A stretch of DNA of 64,000 nucleotides, taken from Streptomyces chryseus. GTDB taxonomy: Bacteria > Actinomycetota > Actinomycetes > Streptomycetales > Streptomycetaceae. The translations under genes were made by a program, and so were the position numbers. The notes beneath the pieces are model-generated. The model made no database searches. It saw only the letters and a list, made by a program, of their open reading frames with translations, and was not told where the DNA came from. Of the stretch, positions 1 to 7,873 are shown piece by piece (the stretch's first letter is position 1; each line of letters starts with the position of its first letter). Location: assembly GCF_014650755.1 (NCBI RefSeq), contig NZ_BMVO01000006.1, forward strand, positions 1 through 64,000, given 5' to 3'.

Positions 1-83
1 AAGGCGGCACCTGGAACGACGGCACCCGCGTCCACCTGTGGACCTGTCACACCGGCGCGAACCAGAAATGGACCCTGCCGTAG
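1..83 (+). CDS. C-terminal end of a ricin-B lectin domain protein (5' truncated by window edge)
   Basis: Read in the frame of the TAG at 81-83, the first bases encode the last 26 residues of a ricin-type trefoil lectin repeat, with the LWTC and QKW signatures that close such domains. The rest lies left of the window. The stretch is identical at 78 of 80 bases to the end of the next gene (1785-1864), so the two neighbours share a recently duplicated or gene-converted carbohydrate-binding tail. It was probably a secreted carbohydrate-active protein; the catalytic part cannot be seen. Confidence 0.75.
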   Translation, partial: GGTWNDGTRVHLWTCHTGANQKWTLP

Positions 84-1864
84 CAGGAGAGGAGGCAACC
101 GATATGCGTACCACTCTCACCCGGGCCGGCTGCCGGCTCGCGGCAGCGCTGCTGCTGTGCGTGGCCGCCGCCCCCGCCGTGGCCGCGAGCGGCCGGGCAC
201 CGGCCGAGCCCGCGCGGACCGCTGTCCGGGCCGCTGTGGCGGATCCGGCGTACAAGGTCCTCGCGTTCTCCAAGACGGCGGGCTTCCGCCACGGTTCCAT
301 CGACGACGGCCTGGCCGCGCTGCGCGAGCTGGGCGGCGCGAACAACTTCACCGTCGACGCCACGGAGAACTCCGCGGCCTTCACCACCGCGAACCTGGCG
401 CAGTACAAGGCCGTCGTCTTCCTGTCCACGACGGGGGACGTGCTGAACGGCACCCAGCAGACGGCGTTCGAGCAGTACATCAAGGGCGGGGGCGGCTACG
501 TCGGCATCCACGCGGCCGCCGACACGGAGTACGACTGGCCGTTCTACGCCGGCCTCGCCGGAGCGCTGTTCCACTCCCATCCGCACAACCAGACCGCGAC
601 GGTCAGGGTGGAGGACCGGGCCCACGACGCGACCGCTCATCTCGGCGCCACCTGGCAGCGCTTCGACGAGTGGTACAACTACCGCACCAACCCGCGTACG
701 ACGGCCCGCGTCCTGGCCTCGCTCGACGAGTCCAGCTACACGGGCGGCACGATGTCCGGCGACCACCCGATCTCCTGGTGCAAGGGGTACGAGGGCGGCC
801 GGGCCTTCTACACCGGCGGCGGTCACACCGACGAGTCGTACACCGAACCGGCCTTCCGCAGGCACCTGCTGGGCGGCGTCCGGTGGGCGGCGGGGATGAC
901 GGAGGCCGACTGCCGCCCGGAGACCGGGTACACACCGCTCTTCGACGGCACGGGCACGGCGGGCTGGAAGCAGGCCGGACCCGGTTCGTTCACGCTGGCC
1001 GACGGCACGCTGACGTCGCAGGGCGGGCTGGGCATGCTGTGGTACTCCGCCAGGGAGTTCACCGGCGACTACTCCCTGAAGCTCGACTGGCGGGCGGACG
1101 GTGACGACAACTCGGGGGTCCTGCTCGGCTTCCCGGCGTCCGACGATCCGTGGTCCGCGGTCGACAACGGGTACGAGGTACAGATCGACGCCACGGACAG
1201 CGCCGACCGGACGACGGGGTCCGTGTACGGGTTCAAGTCCGCCGACCTCACCGCCCGTGACGCCGCGCTGAACCCGCCCGGCGAGTGGAACACGTACGAG
1301 CTCCGCGTGACCGGTGAGCGGCTGGAGGTCTTCCTCAACGGCCGCAAGATCAACGACTTCACCGGCACCGACCCCGCGCGGAGCCTGCGCCAGGGACACA
1401 TCGGCCTGCAGAACCACGGCGACGGCGACCAGGTGTCGTTCCGCAACGTCCGGGTCAAGACCGCCGGTGGTACGCCGCCGGGCCCGCGCACCGGAGCGAT
1501 CAAGGGGGTCAACGGCAAATGCGCGGACGTCGCGGGCGGCGCGTCCGGCGACGGCACCCGAATCCAGCTGTGGACGTGCAACGGCGCGGACGCGCAGAAG
1601 TGGTCCCTGCCGGGCGACGGGACGATCCGGGCCCTGGGCAAGTGCCTGGACGTGAGCGGCGGCGGGAGCGCCGACGGCACGAAGATCCAGCTGTGGACGT
1701 GCAACGGAACCGGCGCGCAGCAGTGGCAGCCCCAGGCCGACACGACCGTACGCAACCCGCAGTCCGGCAAGTGCCTCGACGCGGAAGGCGGCACCTGGAA
1801 CGACGGCACCCGCGTCCACCTGTGGACCTGTCACACCGGCGCCAACCAGAAATGGACCCTGCCC
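1..1864 (+). repeat. 80-bp direct repeat (1-80 and 1785-1864)
   Basis: Bases 1-80 and 1785-1864 differ at only two positions (59/1843 and 80/1864). Both encode the last lectin repeat of adjacent secreted proteins. The repeat probably continues left of the window. It is a substrate for unequal crossing-over that would delete or amplify the gene between the copies. Confidence 0.9.
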
Positions 1865-1867
1865 TGA
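104..1867 (+). CDS. Secreted ThuA-like / DUF1080 (3-keto-disaccharide hydrolase) / ricin-B lectin protein
   Basis: A 587-residue exported protein. Start at ATG 104, with AGGAGAGGAGG upstream and a signal peptide (basic start, AALLLCVAAAPAVAA core, about residues 1-30). Order of domains: a ThuA/trehalose-utilisation-type domain with a class I glutamine-amidotransferase-like fold (about 50-270, beginning KVLAFSKTAGFRH), a DUF1080 jelly-roll of the 3-keto-disaccharide hydrolase family (about 275-455), and a ricin-B lectin domain (about 465-587) with three LWTCNG/LWTCHTG-type repeats. Known ThuA/DUF1080 proteins act on oxidised or keto-sugars; the lectin would tether the enzyme to polysaccharide. 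An in-frame ATG at 38 lies inside the preceding gene and has no signal peptide, so I reject it. Likely a tandem paralogue of the truncated upstream gene. Substrate unknown. Confidence 0.88.
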   Translation: MRTTLTRAGCRLAAALLLCVAAAPAVAASGRAPAEPARTAVRAAVADPAYKVLAFSKTAGFRHGSIDDGLAALRELGGANNFTVDATENSAAFTTANLAQYKAVVFLSTTGDVLNGTQQTAFEQYIKGGGGYVGIHAAADTEYDWPFYAGLAGALFHSHPHNQTATVRVEDRAHDATAHLGATWQRFDEWYNYRTNPRTTARVLASLDESSYTGGTMSGDHPISWCKGYEGGRAFYTGGGHTDESYTEPAFRRHLLGGVRWAAGMTEADCRPETGYTPLFDGTGTAGWKQAGPGSFTLADGTLTSQGGLGMLWYSAREFTGDYSLKLDWRADGDDNSGVLLGFPASDDPWSAVDNGYEVQIDATDSADRTTGSVYGFKSADLTARDAALNPPGEWNTYELRVTGERLEVFLNGRKINDFTGTDPARSLRQGHIGLQNHGDGDQVSFRNVRVKTAGGTPPGPRTGAIKGVNGKCADVAGGASGDGTRIQLWTCNGADAQKWSLPGDGTIRALGKCLDVSGGGSADGTKIQLWTCNGTGAQQWQPQADTTVRNPQSGKCLDAEGGTWNDGTRVHLWTCHTGANQKWTLP

Positions 1868-1871
1868 GTGG

Positions 1872-1907
1872 CCGGGGCGCCCGGGGCGAGGGCCTCAGGC
1901 GCCCCGG
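1872..1907. terminator. Bidirectional hairpin between convergent genes
   Basis: Perfect 10-bp inverted repeat CCGGGGCGCC / GGCGCCCCGG just after the lectin protein stop and across the stop of the convergent phosphatase gene. No U-tract, as is common in Streptomyces. Confidence 0.65.
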
Positions 1908-3982
1908 TCCATCACCGTGGCCCGGGCGATGAGCAGAGCGACGTCGTCGTGGTCCCCCGGGTGACGCAGGGCGTGCAGCAGCAGATCGCAGGTCTCCTCC
2001 AGGGACCCCGGCGGATCGCCGAGGTACGTGAGGAGGTCGTTCAGCCGGTCGTCGATGGCCTGGTCGCGCGTCTCGACCAGGCCATCGGTGTAGAGGACCA
2101 GCCGGTCGCCCGGGTTCAGCCGCACGGCCGTGGTGTGGAAGGTGACCTCGCCGACGCCCAGCGGCGCTCCGGTGGGCAGGTCGAGCAGCTCGGGCGGCCG
2201 GCCGGGGCGTACCAGCACGGGTGCCAGGTGGCCGGCGTTGGAAATGAGGCACTCGGCGCTGTGCGGGTCGTAGACGGCGTAGATGCACGTCGTGATCGTC
2301 TGCCCCATGCGGTCGGTGATGCGGTCGAGGTGGTGCAGCACCTGGTCCGGTGGGAGGTCGAGTTCGGCGAGGGTACGGGTGGCGGTCCGCAGCTGGCCCA
2401 TCGTGGCGGCGGCGCTGATGCCGCTGCCCATGACGTCGCCGACGACGAGGGCGCTCTTGTCGCCCGTCAGCGGTATGACGTCGAACCAGTCCCCGCCCAC
2501 CTCGTCGGCGGCCTGCGCGGGCTGGTAGCGGCTGGCGATCTGCAGGCCGGGCTGGGCCGGCGGCCGCTCGGGAAGGAGGCTGCGCTGAAGGGTGAGGGCG
2601 GTGTTGCGCGCCTGGCGGTACCAGCGCGCGTTGTCGATGCACACGGCCGCCCGCGCGGCCAGCTCGCCCGCGAGGATCTCGTCGTCGGCGCTGAAGGGTT
2701 CGGGATTGCGGGTGCGCTTGAGGTCGAGGGCGCCGAGGACCGTGCCGCGCGCGATCAGCGGCACGGCCAGATAGGAGTGCAGCCCCGCGCCGGCCAGCAG
2801 CTCGGCGGCCTCGGGGCTGCGGGCGATGGACGGCAGGTCGTCGGCGCTCACGTGGGACACGCGCACGGGGCGCCCCGTGTTCACGCACTGGGTGACGAGC
2901 CGGTCGGCCTCGTACCGGGCCACCTCACCGGGTGGATCGGCGGCGCGCACCGCCTCGCTGGGGTAGGCGCTGGCCACGGCGAGGGCCCGGAACACCGCGG
3001 GCCCTGTCTGCGCCGCGACCGCCGCGCGGCCGTTCAGCACGCTGTCCAGGACGTCCACGGCGGCCACGTCGGCGAGCTCCGGAACCGACACGTCCGCCAG
3101 CTCGCGGGCGGTCTCGTCGAGGTCGAGCGTGGTGCCGATGCGAATGGAGGCGTCGGCCACGAGCGACAGACGCTGGCGGGCCTGGGCGGCCTCGATGGTG
3201 GCGCGCCGCCGCTCGGTGACGTCCACGACGGAGGTGGCGACGCCGAGCACCTTCCCGTTGGACCCCTCCAGCCGGTAGAAGGACACCGACCAGGCCTTCT
3301 CCCGGTCGGGGTCGGCGGCGGTGCGTCCGATGGACTCCCGGTCGACGATCGGCACACCGGTGTCCATCACCTCCCGCATCGCGGCCTCGATGGACTCGGT
3401 GTCCAGGAACGGCAGGGCCTCGTGGACGTCGCGGCCGACGTGCTCGGCGGCGGACAGGCCGTTGATGCGCTCCAGCGCCGGATTGACCGTGACGTACCGC
3501 AGATCGGTGTCGACGACCGCGAGGCCGATCGGGGACTGGGCGACCAGCCGGGTGGTCAGCGCGAGATCCTGCTCCAGCCGGTGCAGCGTGGCCTGGTCGG
3601 TGGCGAGGCCGAGGGCGTACAGGTCCTTGCGGTCGTCCTCCAGCCGCATGTTGCGGAACTCCACCAGCCGCGTACTGCCGTCCCGGTGGCGCATCGGGAA
3701 GACGCCCGCCCAGTCGGCGCCGCCCGCCATGACCTCCTGGAACAGGCCGTTCACCAGGTCCAGGTGCTTCTCCTGGACCAGCAGCCGGCCGGCGAACCGG
3801 CCGAGCGCCTCCTCGGCGGAGTAACCGAACAGCTCCCCGGCCTGCGGGCTCCACAGCACGATCCGCCCCCGCGCGTCCAGCACCACGGCCGCGACGCTCA
3901 GCAGATCCAGCAGGCCGCCCGGTGCCGACGGGGCGCCCCCCGCCTGTTCGAGGGGGGCAGGCACGGGGTCGGTCGCGCGCAT
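1895..3982 (-). CDS. PAS-PAS-GAF-PP2C (RsbU/SpoIIE-type) serine phosphatase
   Basis: A 695-residue soluble protein. Two PAS domains (about 30-140 and 150-265, the second ending in a PAC-like VTERR), a GAF domain (about 290-455) and a C-terminal PP2C/SpoIIE phosphatase (about 485-695). The metal-binding signatures are intact: GGDWFDV, VGDVMGSG, NAGH, YTDGLVE and DHDDVALL. Such proteins dephosphorylate anti-anti-sigma factors after sensing a signal through PAS/GAF, so a role in a partner-switching stress pathway is likely; no anti-sigma gene is adjacent. I chose ATG 3982 because GGAAGGAG lies 6 nt upstream. An ATG at 4018 is also in frame. A sigma-B-like -10 (GGGTAA, minus strand 4030-4025) would start transcription close to 4018, which favours 3982. 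Confidence 0.9.
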   Translation of the reverse strand: MRATDPVPAPLEQAGGAPSAPGGLLDLLSVAAVVLDARGRIVLWSPQAGELFGYSAEEALGRFAGRLLVQEKHLDLVNGLFQEVMAGGADWAGVFPMRHRDGSTRLVEFRNMRLEDDRKDLYALGLATDQATLHRLEQDLALTTRLVAQSPIGLAVVDTDLRYVTVNPALERINGLSAAEHVGRDVHEALPFLDTESIEAAMREVMDTGVPIVDRESIGRTAADPDREKAWSVSFYRLEGSNGKVLGVATSVVDVTERRRATIEAAQARQRLSLVADASIRIGTTLDLDETARELADVSVPELADVAAVDVLDSVLNGRAAVAAQTGPAVFRALAVASAYPSEAVRAADPPGEVARYEADRLVTQCVNTGRPVRVSHVSADDLPSIARSPEAAELLAGAGLHSYLAVPLIARGTVLGALDLKRTRNPEPFSADDEILAGELAARAAVCIDNARWYRQARNTALTLQRSLLPERPPAQPGLQIASRYQPAQAADEVGGDWFDVIPLTGDKSALVVGDVMGSGISAAATMGQLRTATRTLAELDLPPDQVLHHLDRITDRMGQTITTCIYAVYDPHSAECLISNAGHLAPVLVRPGRPPELLDLPTGAPLGVGEVTFHTTAVRLNPGDRLVLYTDGLVETRDQAIDDRLNDLLTYLGDPPGSLEETCDLLLHALRHPGDHDDVALLIARATVMDRGA

Positions 3983-4024
3983 CCCGGGCTCCTTCCGCCC
4001 GCCGCCGTTGTCTCCCATCCTCTC

Positions 4025-4030
4025 TTACCC
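4025..4030 (-). promoter_or_regulatory. Candidate sigma-B-type -10 element (GGGTAA)
   Basis: GGGTAA on the minus strand, about 43 nt before the preferred start of the phosphatase gene. The matching -35 is poor, so this is suggestive only. Autoregulation by a stress sigma factor would fit an RsbU-type gene. Confidence 0.25.
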
Positions 4031-4180
4031 AGCATGCGCCTTCATCCCCTGCGCCGACGCCAACCCGTTGCCGCGCGGGCGAACCGACAACCCCCTGGAC
4101 AGCGTGATGATGGACAAGGGAGCTGTGTCGCCGCGCGGCACGCCCGGCGCGCTCCCCGGTCCGACCGGAAGGTGGCAGCC

Positions 4181-5122
4181 ATGCCCGCAACCCGTGCGAA
4201 GAGATCAGCCGCGGCCACGCTCGCCACGCTGACGCTGCTGCTCGCGGCGGCGTGCGGGGGCGGGGGCGGGGGCGGCGGGGGTACGGCGGACAGGACGTCG
4301 CCACCGGGCGGCCGCGTCCTCGCGGTGAAGATCGACAATGTCGGGGCCGCCCGGCCGCCGACGGGCCTGGAGCAGGCCGACCTCGTCTACCTGGAGCAGG
4401 TGGAGGCGGGCCTCAGCCGCATACTCGCCGTCTACTCCTCCGAGGTGCCGCCCGTCGTCGGCCCGGTGCGCAGCGCCCGCGAGACGGATCTGGAGCTGCT
4501 GCGGCAGTTCGACCGGCCCACGCTCGCCTACTCCGGCGCGCAGGGCAGGCTCACGCCGCTCATCGAGGCCGCGCCGATCGACGCGCTGCCCCCGTCCAAG
4601 GCCCCGGGCGCGTACTTCCGCGGCGGCGACCGGCCCGCGCCGCACAACCTGTATCTGCGGCCGGGCGACATCCCGTACCGCGCGTCCGGTACGGACGCCG
4701 CCGAGGACATCGGGCTGAGCTTCGGGCCGGCCCCGGCCGGCGGTTCGCCCACCGGCGAGCGGACCGTGCGCTACCCGGCGGCGAGCTTCACCTTCACGTG
4801 GTCGGCGGACCAGAAGCGGTGGCTGGTGACGATGGACGGCGCTCCCGCCCGGACCGCCGCCGGGGGCCGGCTCGCCGCGGCCTCGGTGATCCTGCAGGAA
4901 GTGACCGTACGCCCGTCCGACTTCGGTGACCGCTCGGGCAACAGGACGCCGTTCACGGACACCGTGGGCTCGGGCTCGGCGACCGTACTGCGCGACGGGA
5001 AGGCGTACGAGGCGCGGTGGTCGAGGGACGACGCCGCTTCCGGCACCGCGTTCACGGCCCCCGACGGCAAGCGCATGACGCTCGCCTCCGGGCAGACGTG
5101 GATCGCGTACGTCGCACGCTGA
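4181..5122 (+). CDS. DUF3048 (YerB-like) lipoprotein
   Basis: A 313-residue lipoprotein. ATG 4181 follows GGAAGGTGG. The signal sequence ends in a lipobox (LAAAC, Cys about residue 26) followed by a run of nine glycines, a flexible linker. The mature part matches DUF3048: KIDN near the N-terminus, EQADLVYLEQVEAGLSRILAVY-type core, the PVGPVRSAR-like segment and a C-terminal beta domain. YerB-type proteins are cell-envelope lipoproteins of unknown biochemical role. The frame is open far upstream to 1868, but that part is antisense to the phosphatase gene and is not protein-like. Divergent from the phosphatase, with about 160-200 bp between starts. Confidence 0.88.
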   Translation: MPATRAKRSAAATLATLTLLLAAACGGGGGGGGGTADRTSPPGGRVLAVKIDNVGAARPPTGLEQADLVYLEQVEAGLSRILAVYSSEVPPVVGPVRSARETDLELLRQFDRPTLAYSGAQGRLTPLIEAAPIDALPPSKAPGAYFRGGDRPAPHNLYLRPGDIPYRASGTDAAEDIGLSFGPAPAGGSPTGERTVRYPAASFTFTWSADQKRWLVTMDGAPARTAAGGRLAAASVILQEVTVRPSDFGDRSGNRTPFTDTVGSGSATVLRDGKAYEARWSRDDAASGTAFTAPDGKRMTLASGQTWIAYVAR

Positions 5123-5132
5123 GCGGCGCCGT

Positions 5133-5165
5133 GCCCCGGCCCGCCCCCGCCGGGCGAGCCGGGGC
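5133..5165 (+). terminator. Hairpin after the DUF3048 gene
   Basis: GCCCCGGC (5133-5140) pairs with GCCGGGGC (5158-5165), beginning 11 bp past the stop codon. No U-tract. Confidence 0.45.
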
Positions 5166-5209
5166 GCGGGGGGCACGAGGCACCGGTCACGGAAGCGCGA
5201 GGCGACGGG

Positions 5210-5785
5210 TCACGGCAGTACGACGCGTTCGACGGCGGCGGCGACGAGTGCGTCGCGCTCGGCCTCCGAGAACACCCCCGGCAGCGTGAGCTGTTCGACG
5301 ATCAGCCAGTTGAACGCCAGATACAGCAGCCGGACGGCGGTCGCGTCGCCGGGCAGTCCCGACTCCTCGTGGTAGGCCACGTTGGCCTCGACGTCGGCGC
5401 GGACGCGCTCGGTCAGCACCGCGCTCAGGTCGGGACGCCGGGTGGCTTCGAGGCGCAGTTCGAGCAGCGCGAGATATCCGGTGCGAAAGCCGCTGACCCG
5501 GCCGACCAGCTCGCGCATCAGCTCGACGTACGTGTCGCGGTCGGGCGCGCTCGCCCGCTGCCGCGCGATCGTCTCCTCGTCGGGCTGGAGCCGTTCGTAG
5601 ACCCGGGCGCCCGCCTGGGTGAGCAGGGCGTCGCGGTTGGTGAAGTAGTTGGAGGCGGTGCCCGCGGGCACGCCAGCCTCCGTGTCGACGGCCCGGAAGG
5701 TCAGCCCCCGCGCTCCTTCCCTGGCCAGCACCTCGATCGCGGCGTCCACGAGGGCGGCCCGCCGCTCGTCGTTCCTGCGCACCAT
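5210..5785 (-). CDS. TetR/AcrR family transcriptional regulator
   Basis: A 191-residue regulator. The N-terminal helix-turn-helix (about 8-55) has the typical [21 protein letters not shown] recognition region; the rest is an all-helical ligand-binding domain with an [14 protein letters not shown] segment and a C-terminal TetR-type domain. Start at ATG 5785, with GGAG 8 nt upstream; a frame extension to 5899 would cross the promoter region and looks like chance. An inverted pair CGTAGCACT / AGTACTACG (5801-5840) just upstream is a plausible autoregulatory site. The target is unknown: the neighbours are a lipoprotein gene (convergent) and an uncharacterised transcribed stretch. Confidence 0.88.
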   Translation of the reverse strand: MVRRNDERRAALVDAAIEVLAREGARGLTFRAVDTEAGVPAGTASNYFTNRDALLTQAGARVYERLQPDEETIARQRASAPDRDTYVELMRELVGRVSGFRTGYLALLELRLEATRRPDLSAVLTERVRADVEANVAYHEESGLPGDATAVRLLYLAFNWLIVEQLTLPGVFSEAERDALVAAAVERVVLP

Positions 5786-5800
5786 CGGCACCACTCCATC

Positions 5801-5840
5801 CGTAGCACTACATTCAGAGCACTTCGCGCAGAGTACTACG
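5801..5840. promoter_or_regulatory. Candidate operator of the adjacent TetR gene
   Basis: CGTAGCACT at 5801-5809 and AGTACTACG at 5832-5840 form an inverted repeat (8 of 9 matching) 16-55 bp before the TetR start. The arms are about three helical turns apart, which would suit two dimers or looping. Confidence 0.4.
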
Positions 5841-5879
5841 GTAGAAGGGTCCGCACGCCCGCGGCCCGGAACAGGGAGG

Positions 5880-5906
5880 GGCCCCGGTGCGTCCGGCACC
5901 GGGGCC
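5880..5906 (-). terminator. Perfect 11-bp hairpin
   Basis: GGCCCCGGTGC (5880-5890) and GCACCGGGGCC (5896-5906) with a 5-nt loop. The only nearby transcript that needs ending here is the leftward one from about 6187, since the TetR gene starts further left and is read leftward too. Confidence 0.65.
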
Positions 5907-6187
5907 TTCGGGGTTCAACACCATCTATCGGCGCTCGGCGCCGACTCTCGTTGCTCCGCACGTCCGCCGGGAAGGCCGGAAGTGCGGGGATTTCGGATGC
6001 CTGACCGGGGACCACCTTCCAATCCGGGGTCTGCGGTACCTGGGTCGACTGCTGGTGACTCAGGCGCTCCTGATGGCGTCTGCTCCTCCCTTTGCGATCA
6101 ATTCCAACAGGTCTCACTCTTCGTGCGGCGTCGTCGGCCGCACGCGCCGGTCGTCTGTGCCGCGCTGTGCTGACTTCGTTGGTTACG
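5880..6187 (-). ncRNA. Promoter- and hairpin-bounded stretch: candidate small RNA or small mRNA
   Basis: No clear gene covers 5786-6289. On the minus strand I see -35 TAGACA (6222-6217), a 17-nt spacer and -10 TAGAGT (6199-6194), predicting a start near 6187, and a perfect 11-bp hairpin at 5906-5880. The predicted transcript is about 300 nt, with lower GC than the surroundings. It holds a strong Shine-Dalgarno-like AGGGAGGAG (6091-6083) with no ATG, GTG or TTG at a suitable distance; an ATC lies 8 nt on. One open frame covers most of it (6207-5836), reading segments such as [10 protein letters not shown] and [13 protein letters not shown] that could be genuine protein, but its codon third-position GC is clearly lower than that of neighbouring genes. 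Function unknown; it could be a regulatory RNA or an atypical small protein gene. Confidence 0.4.
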
Positions 6188-6193
6188 TCAGAA

Positions 6194-6222
6194 ACTCTAA
6201 TCACCACGGTCTCGGATGTCTA
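6194..6222 (-). promoter_or_regulatory. HrdB-type promoter (TAGACA-17-TAGAGT)
   Basis: -35 TAGACA matches TTGACA at 5 of 6 positions and -10 TAGAGT fits the Streptomyces TANNNT consensus, at ideal 17-nt spacing. It reads leftward into 6187-5880. Confidence 0.6.
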
Positions 6223-6289
6223 CCATCGCCGGGGCAGATATGTGCGTGAAGGAGCGGGCGGCCCCTCCCCGGAACCTCAGCGCCCCGGG

Positions 6290-7384
6290 TTACTGAGGTG
6301 GGCCCTGCATGGTGACCAGGTCGGTCAGCGCCCGCATGCCGCCCTCAGCCAGGGCCCGGCGCTGGAGGTCCGCCGAGGTGCCCTGTTGCAGGAGACGGTG
6401 GACCAGGGCGCCGACCTCCCGCGCGTCGCCCGCTTCCTCCAGGGCGGGTGCGATGTGGTCCATCAGCTGGGCGATCACGTCGCCGGCGCTGCGCAGTCTG
6501 CCGTCGGGGGCCACCAGTGAACCGCTGATGCCGTCCCGCGCGGCGTACCAGTTCGCGCCGTGCAGCAGCTCCGGCGCGCACGCGGTCAACGGGAGACCGG
6601 CCTTCTCGTCGCTGATGGCGGTCGCGACCAGGGCGCGCACGATCCCCGCGAACATGACCGCCTCGTCGGCCTTCAACTGCACGTCCATGCACCGCACCTC
6701 GATGGTGGGGTACTTGTCGGACAGCCGGGCCTGCCAGTAGATCTGCCCGGGGTCGGTGATGATCCCGGACGTCAGCAGTCCGCGGACCCGCTGCTCGTGG
6801 TCGGCCAGGCCGTCGAAGTGCGGCGGAGGGCCGCTGACGGGCCAGCGGCCGAAGATCACGGTGCGCCAGCTGGAGAATCCGGTGTCACGGCCGTCCCACA
6901 CCGGTGAGTTCGCCGACATGGCCACCAGGACGGGCAGCCACACCCTGATCCGGTTGAGTACGGCGACGCCCATCGCCGGGTCGGACACGGCCGCGTGCAC
7001 GTGCATGCCGTTGACCAGTTGCTCGGCGACCAGCTGAGGGGCCTGGGTCTGTATGGCCAGATACCGCGGGGACCGGGTCACCGGCACCGGTGCCACCTCC
7101 CGGAAGGGCGCCGTGGCGCACGCGGCGAGCCGGCACCCGAACTCCTCGGCCGCGGCGCCGAGCGCGTGGCGCAGGCGCAGCAGATGCCCGCCGACCTCCT
7201 CGAGGTCGGTGCACACCGGAGTCGCGACCTCCACCTGTGCCTGGAGCAGCTCCGCCTGCACCTCGCGGCGGTCCACGACCGGCTCCAGACCGGAGCACCC
7301 GCGCACCTCCTCGGCCAGTGGCACCGGCAGGCCCGAGTCCGGATCGAGAAGGAGGTACTCCTCCTCGACCCCCACGGTGATCAC
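6290..7384 (-). CDS. YbdK-type carboxylate-amine ligase (glutamate-cysteine ligase family 2)
   Basis: A 364-residue ATP-dependent ligase of the GCS2 family. Family signatures: [10 protein letters not shown] at the N-terminus (metal/substrate glutamates), NGMHVHAAV in the middle, [10 protein letters not shown] and [11 protein letters not shown]. coli YbdK shows weak gamma-glutamylcysteine ligase activity; in actinomycetes, which use mycothiol, the real substrate is unknown. GTG start at 7384. A 40-codon frame ends 11 bp upstream and may be cotranscribed. A second member, about as long (363 residues), lies at 12882-13973; the two share the scaffold but differ at many positions, so this is not a recent duplication. 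Confidence 0.9.
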   Translation of the reverse strand: MITVGVEEEYLLLDPDSGLPVPLAEEVRGCSGLEPVVDRREVQAELLQAQVEVATPVCTDLEEVGGHLLRLRHALGAAAEEFGCRLAACATAPFREVAPVPVTRSPRYLAIQTQAPQLVAEQLVNGMHVHAAVSDPAMGVAVLNRIRVWLPVLVAMSANSPVWDGRDTGFSSWRTVIFGRWPVSGPPPHFDGLADHEQRVRGLLTSGIITDPGQIYWQARLSDKYPTIEVRCMDVQLKADEAVMFAGIVRALVATAISDEKAGLPLTACAPELLHGANWYAARDGISGSLVAPDGRLRSAGDVIAQLMDHIAPALEEAGDAREVGALVHRLLQQGTSADLQRRALAEGGMRALTDLVTMQGPPQ

Positions 7385-7395
7385 GCCGGCCCCCG

Positions 7396-7518
7396 TCAGC
7401 GCGCCGCGCCGGTACGCGGGCGGCGGACGGAGACACCCCGGACCGTCACGGCAGCCGGCAGCGCCCCCTGTCGCACACGGGCCCAGGCGAGCGACGTCGT
7501 ACGGTGCTGAGCACTCAT
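7396..7518 (-). CDS. Possible 40-residue basic peptide upstream of ybdK
   Basis: ATG 7518 to TGA 7396, a short arginine-rich peptide ([10 protein letters not shown] near the end). AAGAAG lies about 8 nt before the ATG and GAGGAG somewhat further. Codon use is moderately GC3-rich. It ends 11 bp before the GTG of the YbdK-like gene, so it could be a leader or a small gene in the same operon. I recognise no family and cannot exclude chance. Confidence 0.3.
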   Translation of the reverse strand: MSAQHRTTSLAWARVRQGALPAAVTVRGVSVRRPRTGAAR

Positions 7519-7873
7519 GACCGCACTTCTTTCTCCTCGGGGCAGCCCACGGCCGCCCGATCGGTCCCGGTACTAGGCATTGTGTACCCAGACGGTCCGC
7601 TCGACCAGGCGGTCTTCGGCCGCTGCCGCGCCGCTCACCAGCGGTGAGCGGGCCGGTGCTCGGTACGCGATGCCGGTGCGCTGTGCCGGGTGCGCGGTGC
7701 GCCGTGTGTCGCGGAACCCTGGCCGGGCCCTCAGGTGCAAACGACCCTGTGGTGCCCGTCCTGCCCGTCGGCCTGGCCGTCGTGCCTCAGGATCTCCGCC
7801 CGCCTGCCCCCGGGGCCCTTGTCGCTGCGCCGACGGCACCGCCGGTCGCCCGGATGGCGCACGCGCCGCTGGG
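7519..7873. other. 355-bp region without a convincing gene
   Basis: Lies between the leftward UbiA gene and the leftward ybdK unit. Open frames here are continuations of antisense frames with arginine/proline-rich, non-protein-like translations. It should contain the promoter for the ybdK unit; the least GC-rich patch (around 7570-7597, CTAGGCATTGTGTACC) is the best place to look. Confidence 0.5.

Noticed and set aside
47..1834. Long minus-strand open frame (595 codons) opposite the lectin protein
   Set aside because: Antisense to a gene with clear domains and signal peptide; its translation is Arg/Val/Gly-rich without motifs. Long shadow frames are normal at this GC content.
1868..4180. Plus-strand frame continuous with the DUF3048 lipoprotein
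   Set aside because: Antisense to the PAS-GAF-PP2C gene; the lipoprotein signal sequence at 4181 with a ribosome site defines the true start.
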